From NCBI GenBank assembly GCA_910595805.1, contig CAJVCK010000014.1, positions 1 to 17,230 of the forward strand: DNA of 17,230 nt. The letters are read 5' to 3'. Made by a program: the position numbers and the translations under genes. The notes under the pieces are model-generated. The model searched no databases and was not told the DNA's origin. It worked only from the letters and a program-made list of their open reading frames with translations. This document shows, one piece after another, positions 1 through 6,309 of this stretch; position 1 is the stretch's first letter; each line of letters starts with the position of its first letter. Origin of the DNA: an uncultured Candidatus Thioglobus sp. (lineage in GTDB: Bacteria > Pseudomonadota > Gammaproteobacteria > PS1 > Thioglobaceae).

Positions 1-396
1 AAGGATATAAGGTACACCAACTTGCTTAGATAAAAGAATGTGCTCACGTGTTTGAGCCATAGGGCCGTCAGTTGCAGCAATAACGATAATAGCGCCGTCC
101 ATTTGTGCAGCGCCAGTAATCATGTTCTTAACGTAGTCGGCGTGTCCCGGGCAGTCAACGTGTGCGTAGTGACGAGTCTCTGACTCATATTCTACGTGAG
201 ACGTTGAAATCGTGATACCACGCTCTCTTTCTTCAGGAGCTTTATCAATATCAGCAAAGTCAACTACCAAACTACCATTGGCTTCAGCCATCACTTTAGT
301 CATTGCGGCAGTTAATGTTGTTTTACCATGGTCAACGTGGCCAATTGTGCCAACGTTTACATGGGGCTTGGTTCTTTCAAATTTTTCTTTTGACAT
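1..396 (-). CDS. tuf: Elongation factor Tu, N-terminal part (runs off the window)
   Basis: EF-Tu is the cytoplasmic GTPase that carries aminoacyl-tRNA to the ribosomal A site. Only the first 132 codons lie here; the rest is beyond position 1. The G-domain elements are visible in order: the P-loop GHVDHGKT (residues 19-26), the switch I motif RGITIS (about 68-73), and DCPGHADY (about 89-96), which is the G3 motif. The start is secure because [20 protein letters not shown] is the standard EF-Tu beginning and AGAGGA lies 7 bases upstream (404-409). The gene is 43 bp downstream of tRNA-Thr in the same direction, matching the tufB locus of enteric bacteria, so it is probably co-transcribed with the three tRNAs. 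No anomaly is seen in the visible part. Confidence 0.97.
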   Translation of the reverse strand, partial: MSKEKFERTKPHVNVGTIGHVDHGKTTLTAAMTKVMAEANGSLVVDFADIDKAPEERERGITISTSHVEYESETRHYAHVDCPGHADYVKNMITGAAQMDGAIIVIAATDGPMAQTREHILLSKQVGVPYIL

Positions 397-439
397 TTTA
401 TTTTCCTCTTTTCTTAGTTAGAACTATTTTAAATTTTAC

Positions 440-515
<76 letters not shown>

Positions 516-530
516 ACAACCTCTTCTACA

Positions 531-604
531 TGGAGCGGGTGACGAGAATCGAACTCGTCTCATTGGCTTGGAAGGCCAAGGTAATACCAATATACGACAC
601 CCGC
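531..604 (-). tRNA. glyT: tRNA-Gly (anticodon TCC)
   Basis: The 74-nt cloverleaf has an encoded CCA end. The acceptor strands GCGGGTG and CACCCGC pair fully. The anticodon stem TTGGC/GCCAA holds the loop CTTCCAA with anticodon TCC, and the T arm reads GACGAG-TTCGATT-CTCGTC. Spacers of 15 and 18 nt separate it from its tRNA neighbours, which suggests processing from one transcript. Confidence 0.97.
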
Positions 605-622
605 AAATCCTATTTTCAATTT

Positions 623-707
623 TGGTGGAGAGAGAAGGATTCGAACCTTCGAAGCCAGAGGCGATGGATTTACAATCCACATACTTTAACCACTCGTAAA
701 TCTCTCC
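623..707 (-). tRNA. tyrU: tRNA-Tyr (anticodon GTA)
   Basis: This is an 85-nt class II tRNA with a long variable arm and an encoded CCA end. The acceptor strands GGAGAGA and TCTCTCC pair fully. The anticodon loop TTGTAAA gives GTA. It is the first gene of the tRNA-tuf transcript. The E. coli operon has an additional thrU ahead of it, and none is present here. Confidence 0.97.
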
Positions 708-721
708 AAAAACAATCGGCC

Positions 722-750
722 ATTATCCCATAACTATTCTTGATTAACAA
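722..750 (-). promoter_or_regulatory. Sigma-70 promoter of the tRNA-Tyr/Gly/Thr-tuf operon
   Basis: On the minus strand, TTGTTA (745-750) and GATAAT (722-727) are separated by exactly 17 bp. They are followed by a GC-rich stretch GGCCG directly after the -10 box, which resembles the discriminator of stringently controlled stable-RNA promoters. Transcription would start near 715, just ahead of tRNA-Tyr. The boxes are seen in the sequence; stringent control is an inference. Confidence 0.7.
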
Positions 751-803
751 GCAGATTTTGATAGTTTTTTTTGTATTGAAATTAAGAGGTGTTATAGCGA
801 GAA

Positions 804-2024
804 TTAAAGCCTAGAAACGCCGCTTGAAACTGCAGCATCAAAGACTGCTTTTGGCACCACGTCGATCAGTCTTTTATCAAACGGTTTAGGAATAATGTAG
901 TCTTTGCCAAAGCTGATAGAATCAACATGATAAGCATCTAACACATCTTGAGGAACCTCTAATTTTGCCAAATCTTTAAGTGCATGTACGGCGGCAATTT
1001 TCATCTCCACGTTAATTTCACTGGCTTTGGCATCCAACGCCCCTCTGAATATAAATGGAAAACCCAATACGTTGTTGACTTGATTTGGATAATCACTTCG
1101 ACCGGTTGCCATAATTAAATCATCACGTACTGCGTTAGCATCAGCTGGGGATATCTCAGGATCAGGGTTTGATAAAGCAAACACAATCGGATTATCTGCC
1201 ATAGATTTCACCATGTCTTGGGAAACTAAATTAGCCGATGCTACGCCCACAAATACATCGCAACCCTCCATAGCGTCTGCCAATGTTTGCTTGTCGGTTG
1301 TTGCTGCGTAATCTGCTTTTTCTTTGCTTAAATTTTCTCTACTTGTGTTGATCACTCCTTTAGAGTCTACCAATAAAATATTAGATTTTTTAAAACCAAG
1401 TTCGCACAACAAATCAAGTGTGGCAATACCTGCCGCACCCGCACCCAAACAAGTTAGTGTTGCACTCTCGGGTGTTTTCCCTTGAATCTCAAGCGCGTTT
1501 AAAAGTCCTGCTGCAATAATGATTGCCGTACCATGTTGGTCATCATGAAACACCGGGATATCTAGCTGCTCAATCAAGCGCTGTTCAATCTCAAAACAAC
1601 GCGGAGCAGAGATGTCTTCTAAGTTAATGCCTCCAAATGTCGGCGCAATATTTTTAACCGTTTGCACAAATTCATCCACATCTTGGGTATCGACTTCGAT
1701 ATTAAATACATCAACATCGGCAAACTGCTTAAACAAAACACCTTTACCTTCCATTACTGGTTTTGCTGCCAACGGCCCCACATTGCCAAGCCCTAAAACT
1801 GCTGACCCATCAGTAATAACCGCCACTAGATTACCTTTAATGGTGTAATCATAAACCTTGGATTCATCTTTGGCGATTTCTCTAACGGGTGCTGCTACGC
1901 CCGGCGTATAAGCCAAAGATAAATCGTGATGCGTATCAAGCGCTTTGTGTGAAGAAATATATATCTTTCCAGGACGCTCTCCCTTATGATAATCAAGCGC
2001 TAATTTGTGGAATTCTTCACTCAT
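804..2024 (-). CDS. Malic enzyme, short form (NAD(P)-dependent)
   Basis: This cytoplasmic enzyme decarboxylates malate to pyruvate with reduction of NAD(P). At 406 residues it covers the malic-enzyme domain and the NAD-binding domain only. The roughly 330-residue phosphotransacetylase-like tail of E. coli MaeB (759 aa) is absent. Visible landmarks are AYTPGVA with the catalytic Tyr39, PVMEGKG with the catalytic Lys94, the metal ligands Glu136-Asp137 and Asp162 (in FHDDQHGTA), and the dinucleotide loop G194-A-G196-AA-G199. The C-terminal motif GRSDYPNQVNNVLGFPF is also present. The start at 2024 is the only sensible one, although its ribosome site is weak. The gene diverges from the malate dehydrogenase, and both enzymes use malate, so they may form an anaplerotic or NADPH-supplying pair. 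Cofactor preference cannot be read with certainty. Confidence 0.93.
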   Translation of the reverse strand: MSEEFHKLALDYHKGERPGKIYISSHKALDTHHDLSLAYTPGVAAPVREIAKDESKVYDYTIKGNLVAVITDGSAVLGLGNVGPLAAKPVMEGKGVLFKQFADVDVFNIEVDTQDVDEFVQTVKNIAPTFGGINLEDISAPRCFEIEQRLIEQLDIPVFHDDQHGTAIIIAAGLLNALEIQGKTPESATLTCLGAGAAGIATLDLLCELGFKKSNILLVDSKGVINTSRENLSKEKADYAATTDKQTLADAMEGCDVFVGVASANLVSQDMVKSMADNPIVFALSNPDPEISPADANAVRDDLIMATGRSDYPNQVNNVLGFPFIFRGALDAKASEINVEMKIAAVHALKDLAKLEVPQDVLDAYHVDSISFGKDYIIPKPFDKRLIDVVPKAVFDAAVSSGVSRL

Positions 2025-2086
2025 CTTGGGTTAATATTGTTTATACGATAAGATAGATATTATATAAGCATTAGACGGAGGTTACT
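2025..2086. promoter_or_regulatory. Shared divergent promoter region, malic enzyme / malate dehydrogenase
   Basis: Only 62 bp separate the two start codons. On the plus strand, TTGTTT (2037-2042) and TATATA (2061-2066) are 18 bp apart and serve mdh, followed by GGAGG at 2077-2081, five bases before its ATG. On the minus strand, TATAAT (2059-2064) and TATAAA (2040-2045) are possible -10 boxes for the malic enzyme, but neither has a good -35. The -10 boxes of the two directions overlap, so mutually exclusive firing is likely (inference). Confidence 0.5.
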
Positions 2087-3010
2087 ATGGTTAATAAAAT
2101 CAGCATTGTCGGCGCCGGCCGAGTGGGAGAGAGTGTCGCTCAAGTTTTGGCTATTAAAAAATTAACCGAATGTATTATACTAATTGGTCGTGATGAACAA
2201 CGCACGAAAGGTATAGCACTTGACATTCAAGAAACTGCCAGCGTCCATTTGTTTGACTCTAAATTAACTGGAAGTAGCGATATATCTAACATCAGAGATT
2301 CTAATATTGTTATTATTACTGCAGGATCCCCTAGGAATCCCGGCATGGATAGAGCCGATGTATTAACAACCAACCTTAAAATTATTGATGAAATTATGGA
2401 TGGCATCATAAAATATGCACCAGACGCATATGTGATTATTGTATCTAATCCGGTTGATGTACTTACTTACTATGCCAATAAAAAAGCTAACTGGGCACGT
2501 AACCGTATTGTGGGTCAGGCAGGCATTCTAGACTCGATGCGCATGTCTAGCTTTATTGCTATGGAGGCTAACTATTCTATTAACGACATTCAAGCCATGG
2601 TGCTCGGTGGGCATGGAGATACCATGGTACCACTACCAAGATTTACCACGGTTAGTGGTATTTCAATTAAGCACTTATTAAGTCAAACAACTATTGATAA
2701 TATTATTCAACGCACCCGCAATGGTGGTGGTGAGATTCTAAACCTTAAGCAAAAATCCAGTGCTTATGATGCGCCGGGTGCTGCAGTTGCAATAATGGTT
2801 GAAGCAATCGTGCATAACAAGCATCGGCTATTACCTTGCATTAGCATGCTTGACGGTGAATATGGTCAAACCGATATTGCTATCGGCGTGCCAGTTGTGC
2901 TAGGTGAAAATGGGGTGGAAAAAATTATTGAGCTGGATTTTAATGCTGACGAGAAAAAATCATTCGACGCTTCAGCTAAAGTTATCAAAGCTTTAATCAG
3001 GGAAATTTAA
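2087..3010 (+). CDS. mdh: Malate dehydrogenase, lactate/malate dehydrogenase superfamily
   Basis: The protein interconverts malate and oxaloacetate in the cytoplasm. Its 307 residues fit the LDH-like malate dehydrogenases. The nucleotide loop GAGRVG is at residues 9-14. The substrate arginines are Arg83 and Arg89 in SPRNPGMDRADV, and an Arg at the second position of this pattern marks malate rather than lactate specificity. Asp149 and Arg152 lie in AGILDSMR, and the catalytic His176 lies in GGHGD. At the end of the second beta strand, where NAD-dependent members carry Asp, this protein has Gly34-Arg35 (LIGRDEQ). From memory, the NADP-preferring Methanocaldococcus jannaschii enzyme has Gly-Arg at the same place, so NADP(H) use is a fair suspicion. 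The start has a strong GGAGG. The gene ends 4 bp from the end of the convergent pyrD. Confidence 0.92.
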   Translation: MVNKISIVGAGRVGESVAQVLAIKKLTECIILIGRDEQRTKGIALDIQETASVHLFDSKLTGSSDISNIRDSNIVIITAGSPRNPGMDRADVLTTNLKIIDEIMDGIIKYAPDAYVIIVSNPVDVLTYYANKKANWARNRIVGQAGILDSMRMSSFIAMEANYSINDIQAMVLGGHGDTMVPLPRFTTVSGISIKHLLSQTTIDNIIQRTRNGGGEILNLKQKSSAYDAPGAAVAIMVEAIVHNKHRLLPCISMLDGEYGQTDIAIGVPVVLGENGVEKIIELDFNADEKKSFDASAKVIKALIREI

Positions 3011-3014
3011 AAAT

Positions 3015-4151
3015 TTAGAGCAGAGGGTTGCGTGACCCTACTGCTTCTTCAATGGATGAAAATCCGTCTTTTTTAAGTAGATCAACCAAACCTCGATTAA
3101 TCTCACCAATCACTTGTGGTCCCTCAAAAATCATCCCAGTAATCAGTTCAATTAAATTTGCACCAGAAGTAATTTTCTCATAAGCATCATCTGCACTAAA
3201 CACACCGCCCACACCAACAATAGTAATCTTACCACGAGTTCTTTGATATACATGACGCACAATATTGGTTGAAATACGTTGCACTGGCAAACCACTAAGC
3301 GCACCCTTATCAAATGTTAACTCTTCTTTAAGGTATTCGTTATTCATTGACGGCTTGGTTAGGTTGGTTAATACCAGTCCATTAATCTTATGCTTTAAAC
3401 AAGTATCGACAATAGTGTTAATTTCATCCTCTTCTAGATCTGCCGCCATCTTCACATACACAGGCTTAGTCTCTTGTTTAACTTGGTCCAGTGCGTCAAG
3501 CAATGTGTTTAAATTTTTCTTATCGACAAATGGCTCGCCATCTTGGGTATTTGGACAAGAGATATTAATTGTGTAATAGTCGCCAATATCTTTAAACTCA
3601 CGTACTGTTTTTAAATAATCATCGATAGAATTTTGCAAATCAAAATCAGTAGAATTATTGGTTTTAGCAGCACTAATACCAATTGGGATTTTAAATTTTT
3701 TGTCTTTTAATCGTTTAGCAATAGCCTCAGCACCTTGATTATTAAGCCCATACCAAACTAAGATTGATTTAGACTTTACCAAACGAAATAAACGCCTACC
3801 AACCCCTGGGTTACCTGGGCATACGTCACCAGTAAAAGAGCCTAGCTCAGCAAAACCAAACCCCATTAATGGGTAAGCATTGGTAAGCTCTCCATCTTTA
3901 TCAAAGCCAGCTGAAAGGCCAATTGGATTATCGTATTTAATCCCATTAACAGTAGTATTAAGGCTTTTATGTTGGTAATAAAATAAGGTTTTTAGCAAAT
4001 ACCTGCCTAAAGTGTTAGAGACTAATAACAGCCCAAACTGTTTAAACTTGTTATGCGCTTCTTCCGCTTCCCATAAAAAGACCAGAGGGCGTACAATCCA
4101 TCGATAAAAAAAACGATTAAGTTGGCCTCGTAATGCATAAATAAATTTCAT
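3015..4151 (-). CDS. pyrD: Dihydroorotate dehydrogenase, class 2 type
   Basis: PyrD oxidises dihydroorotate to orotate in pyrimidine synthesis. Class 2 enzymes pass the electrons to quinone at the inner face of the membrane. The 378-residue length and the N-terminal amphipathic extension (about residues 1-50, rich in Arg, Phe, Trp and Leu) are class 2 features. The FMN and substrate motifs are clear: GLSAGFDKDGE, YGLNNQGA, NISCPNT, VYVKMAAD, LTNLTKP and GVGGVFSADDAYEKI. The unusual point is Cys199 in NISCPNT. Well-studied class 2 enzymes have the catalytic Ser there (SSPNT), while Cys is typical of class 1. The start at 4151 has GGAAA upstream and a good promoter at 4187-4216. Quinone coupling is inferred from the N-terminal extension alone. 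Confidence 0.92.
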   Translation of the reverse strand: MKFIYALRGQLNRFFYRWIVRPLVFLWEAEEAHNKFKQFGLLLVSNTLGRYLLKTLFYYQHKSLNTTVNGIKYDNPIGLSAGFDKDGELTNAYPLMGFGFAELGSFTGDVCPGNPGVGRRLFRLVKSKSILVWYGLNNQGAEAIAKRLKDKKFKIPIGISAAKTNNSTDFDLQNSIDDYLKTVREFKDIGDYYTINISCPNTQDGEPFVDKKNLNTLLDALDQVKQETKPVYVKMAADLEEDEINTIVDTCLKHKINGLVLTNLTKPSMNNEYLKEELTFDKGALSGLPVQRISTNIVRHVYQRTRGKITIVGVGGVFSADDAYEKITSGANLIELITGMIFEGPQVIGEINRGLVDLLKKDGFSSIEEAVGSRNPLL

Positions 4152-4186
4152 GTTATTTCCTTTTGCATCAATCTTTGATAACTACA

Positions 4187-4216
4187 ATCATATCAAATAA
4201 CGCTTTACATGGTCAA
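4187..4216 (-). promoter_or_regulatory. Sigma-70 promoter of pyrD
   Basis: On the minus strand, TTGACC (4211-4216) and TATGAT (4187-4192) are 18 bp apart. The expected start of transcription is about 28 bases before the pyrD ATG at 4151. Five of six bases match the consensus in each box. Confidence 0.6.
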
Positions 4217-4426
4217 CTTATTCAAAAAATCTTCAATTTTGAAAATTTCCCAAATTTTGGAGTAATAATCTGGGACGATGTTTGCATTACATTTGATTTA
4301 AGTATTTTTTTCATAAAAACACCATTTTTAGACATTAAACCAGATTTTTTAATGATTTTTATAGACAGAAAACCTTCTATACCAAGGCTTTAATCCGGTT
4401 CCTATTATTTCCTAATTTTTTAAACA
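4217..4426. other. AT-rich intergenic stretch without a recognisable gene
   Basis: This 210-bp stretch lies between the pyrD promoter and the operator of the division cluster. It is dominated by A and T runs. It holds an AT-only inverted repeat, AAAATTT-CCC-AAATTTT at 4242-4258. The only open frame (plus, 4163-4393) translates to a Phe/Ile-rich string with no ribosome site and no recognisable domain, so I do not call it. No convincing promoter or RNA gene is visible. Confidence 0.5.
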
Positions 4427-4459
4427 AAAGTGGTTATAAGTGGACTAAAGTGGTATAAA
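4427..4459 (+). promoter_or_regulatory. MraZ-box operator overlapping the promoter of the mraZ-rsmH-ftsL-ftsI operon
   Basis: Three direct repeats with an exact 10-bp period are visible: AAAGTGG-TTA (4427), TAAGTGG-ACT (4437) and AAAGTGG-TAT (4447). A degenerate fourth copy, AAAATGT, begins at 4457. MraZ is known to bind direct repeats with a 10-bp period upstream of its own gene: TGGGN with 5-bp spacers in E. coli, AAAGTG-type repeats in Mollicutes. A -10 box TATAAA (4454-4459) lies 17 bp after TGGTTA (4431-4436), so the boxes would cover the promoter and allow repression by MraZ. The repeats are certain; their binding by MraZ is an inference. Confidence 0.7.
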
Positions 4460-4468
4460 ATGTTTATT

Positions 4469-4489
4469 TATAACTTGAGGAGAGTTATA
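4469..4489 (+). repeat. Leader inverted repeat with a TGAGGAG loop
   Basis: TATAACT (4469-4475) and AGTTATA (4483-4489) form a perfect 7-bp inverted repeat around the loop TGAGGAG. In the RNA it would be a short hairpin just after the expected transcription start, with a Shine-Dalgarno-like GAGGAG displayed in the loop but no usable start codon close behind it. It could also be a dimeric protein-binding site in DNA. The stem is AT-rich and weak, so the role is open. Confidence 0.4.
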
Positions 4490-4519
4490 TTTAATCAACC
4501 ATAAAAGAAAGGGGAAATC

Positions 4520-4600
4520 ATGGAAGGAATAGCGTTAGAAGTCATCTCATATTCAACAGCGGTTATCGTTCTTGCAATTAGTTTTGTTGCTGTTGCTTAA
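4520..4600 (+). CDS. Putative 26-residue single-pass membrane peptide, mraZ leader ORF
   Basis: A 27-codon frame (ATG at 4520, TAA at 4598-4600) encodes 26 residues beginning MEGIALEVISYS and ending in SFVAVA. Residues 8-26 are almost wholly hydrophobic, enough for one membrane helix that ends at the C-terminus. Glu2 and Glu7 are the only charged residues. A purine-rich ribosome site AAAGGGGAAA (GGGG at 4511-4514) stands five bases before the ATG, better than that of mraZ itself. The frame lies inside the leader between the operator-like repeats and mraZ, 26 bp before mraZ. I do not recognise the sequence. It could be a small membrane protein acting with the division machinery, a translated leader controlling mraZ, or chance. 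The ribosome site and the clean hydrophobic profile favour a real gene. Confidence 0.55.
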   Translation: MEGIALEVISYSTAVIVLAISFVAVA

Positions 4601-4626
4601 CAAGCAAAAATCTTGGGAAAAAGGAA

Positions 4627-5079
4627 ATGTTCAGGGGGGTTCACAGTTTAGCTATTGACGCAAAGGGAAGGTTAAAAATTCCTACACGTCATCAAGCACA
4701 AATTGATAAAACTTGTGCAGGCCAAATGGTGCTCAGTATTCATCCAGATGATAACTGCTTAGTACTTTATCCATTGGGTGATTGGCAAAATCTTGAACGA
4801 AAAGTAAGTGCACTACCTTCTCTCAATATCCATACAAAACGATTAAAGCGCAAACTCATTGGTCATGCAACTGACTGTGAACTTGACAAAGCATCTCGTA
4901 TTTTAATTCCTGTAACACTTAGAGAATATGCCAAACTCAACAAAAAATTAATCCTTAGCGGACAAGGTCACAGCTTCGAATTGTGGGACGAAGAAGTTTG
5001 GAACAAACATATTAACAATCTTGATTCGCTCAGCAAAAAAGAAGAAATTCCAATGGAAATTACTCAACTGTCACTATAA
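4627..5079 (+). CDS. mraZ: Transcriptional regulator MraZ
   Basis: MraZ is a DNA-binding protein that represses its own division and wall cluster in E. coli. The 150 residues hold two SpoVT/AbrB-like half-domains with the conserved signature: Asp11-AKG-Arg15 with LKIPTR following, and Asp87-KAS-Arg91 with ILIP following. In the second copy the usual Gly before Arg is Ser90. The start MFRG matches the family. The nearest purine run, AAAAAGG, is only two bases from the ATG, while GGGA at 4615-4618 is better placed. It is the first known gene of the mraZ-rsmH-ftsL-ftsI operon and is followed by rsmH after 10 bp. The 10-bp repeats upstream (4427-4456) are its likely operator. Confidence 0.96.
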   Translation: MFRGVHSLAIDAKGRLKIPTRHQAQIDKTCAGQMVLSIHPDDNCLVLYPLGDWQNLERKVSALPSLNIHTKRLKRKLIGHATDCELDKASRILIPVTLREYAKLNKKLILSGQGHSFELWDEEVWNKHINNLDSLSKKEEIPMEITQLSL

Positions 5080-5089
5080 GAGATAAACA

Positions 5090-6040
5090 ATGCCTATAAC
5101 CTCAAATCATCACCAATCTGTGATGTTCGATGAATCTATCGAAGGGTTAAACATAAAAAATGGTGGCACCTATATTGACGCTACTTTTGGTCGAGGTGGT
5201 CATACGCAGGGCATTCTAGATAAATTAGATGATTCAGGTTCAGTTATTGCCTTTGATCAAGACATTCATGCCATTGAATTTGCTAAAGAAAACTTTAATG
5301 ATGATCGCCTCACGGTGATCCATAGCGCTTTCACACATATTGGAGAGATATTAAACGCGCGAAATTTATCTGGAAAAATTGACGGCATATTAATGGACCT
5401 TGGCGTGTCATCACCACAGCTAGATAACGCTAATCGAGGTTTTAGTTTTAAGGCTGATGGACCACTTGATATGCGTATGGATCAAACTAGTGGCATCAGC
5501 GCAGCGCAGTGGCTAACTCAAGCAGATGAGGTTGAAATTGCTAATGTAATTTATGAATTTGGCGAAGAGAAAAGAAGTAGGCATATTGCTAGTGCAATTA
5601 AGAGGTATCAACAAGACCAAGCAATTACAACAACTTTACAACTAGCGAATATTATTGCTAGCGTCGTTAAATCACACAAAAACAAACATCCGGCAACCCG
5701 ATCATTTCAAGCGATTCGAATTTTTATTAATCAAGAATTAAAACAATTGCTTGACACATTAGATCAAACCACAAGTTTGTTAGCACCAGAAGGTCGACTT
5801 AGTATTATTAGTTTTCATTCTATTGAAGATCGGATTGTAAAACAATTTATTCAAAAAAAATCCAAACAAAAACAACTGCCTAAAGGATTACCGATTATGG
5901 ATACTGGCAGTGAACAAACGCTATTTAAAAATTTAGGCAAACAATTTGCTAGCAAGGTAGAAGTAAAAGTTAATAAACGCTCAAGAAGCGCTATATTAAG
6001 GGTTGCACAACGCACTACACAAAAGGCAGAAGAGTGCTAA
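5090..6040 (+). CDS. rsmH: 16S rRNA m4C1402 N4-methyltransferase RsmH (MraW)
   Basis: RsmH methylates N4 of cytosine 1402 in the decoding centre of 16S rRNA, using S-adenosylmethionine. The 316-residue length is normal. Family hallmarks are HHQSVMFDE at the N-terminus, the SAM loop DATFGRGGHT (residues 30-39), ILMDLGVSSPQLD, GFSFKADGPLDMRMDQ, the RSFQAIRIFIN helix and LSIISFHSIEDRIVK. The C-terminal NKRSRSAILRVAQR is also standard. Spacing to mraZ is 10 bp. The last codons overlap the start of ftsL by 7 nt, so the two are translationally coupled. Confidence 0.97.
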   Translation: MPITSNHHQSVMFDESIEGLNIKNGGTYIDATFGRGGHTQGILDKLDDSGSVIAFDQDIHAIEFAKENFNDDRLTVIHSAFTHIGEILNARNLSGKIDGILMDLGVSSPQLDNANRGFSFKADGPLDMRMDQTSGISAAQWLTQADEVEIANVIYEFGEEKRSRHIASAIKRYQQDQAITTTLQLANIIASVVKSHKNKHPATRSFQAIRIFINQELKQLLDTLDQTTSLLAPEGRLSIISFHSIEDRIVKQFIQKKSKQKQLPKGLPIMDTGSEQTLFKNLGKQFASKVEVKVNKRSRSAILRVAQRTTQKAEEC

Positions 6041-6309
6041 ATCTCTTCAAAAATATAACAAGTCTAAATATAGCGTTAATTATTAGTATTGTTATCTTAT
6101 CTATTTATACCGTTAGCTGGAATCATCAAAATTACCTTTTGTATAAAGAATCCAAAGTAGTTAATGAGGAAAATAAAAAGATCATTGCATTGAATAAACA
6201 GCTTCAAACAGAATATTCTGAACAAATAAGTGGCAAGGAAATTCAAGACAAGGCTCTTAAAGAATTACAAATGAAAACACCAGAATCAATGAAGGAAGTA
6301 TCTTTGTAA
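6034..6309 (+). CDS. ftsL: Cell division protein FtsL
   Basis: FtsL is a small bitopic inner-membrane protein that forms a complex with FtsB and FtsQ and helps activate the FtsW-FtsI septal synthase. The 91 residues show a short cytoplasmic start, one membrane helix at about residues 12-30, and a periplasmic helical segment rich in Glu, Lys, Asn and Gln that is fit for a coiled coil. The start is GTG at 6034, inside the end of rsmH, with AGGCAGA directly ahead. The stop overlaps the ftsI ATG by one base (TAATG). Sequence conservation in FtsL is low; size, topology and position make the call. Confidence 0.92.
   Translation: MLNLFKNITSLNIALIISIVILSIYTVSWNHQNYLLYKESKVVNEENKKIIALNKQLQTEYSEQISGKEIQDKALKELQMKTPESMKEVSL

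Noticed and set aside
4242..4258. AT-only inverted repeat AAAATTT-CCC-AAATTTT as a terminator
   Set aside because: The stem has no GC pairs and no gene on either strand ends nearby, so chance in AT-rich DNA is the simpler reading.
4163..4393. 76-codon plus-strand frame between pyrD and the mraZ operator
   Set aside because: It has no ribosome site and overlaps the pyrD promoter. The translation is a Phe/Ile/Asp string typical of AT-rich non-coding DNA, with no recognisable domain.
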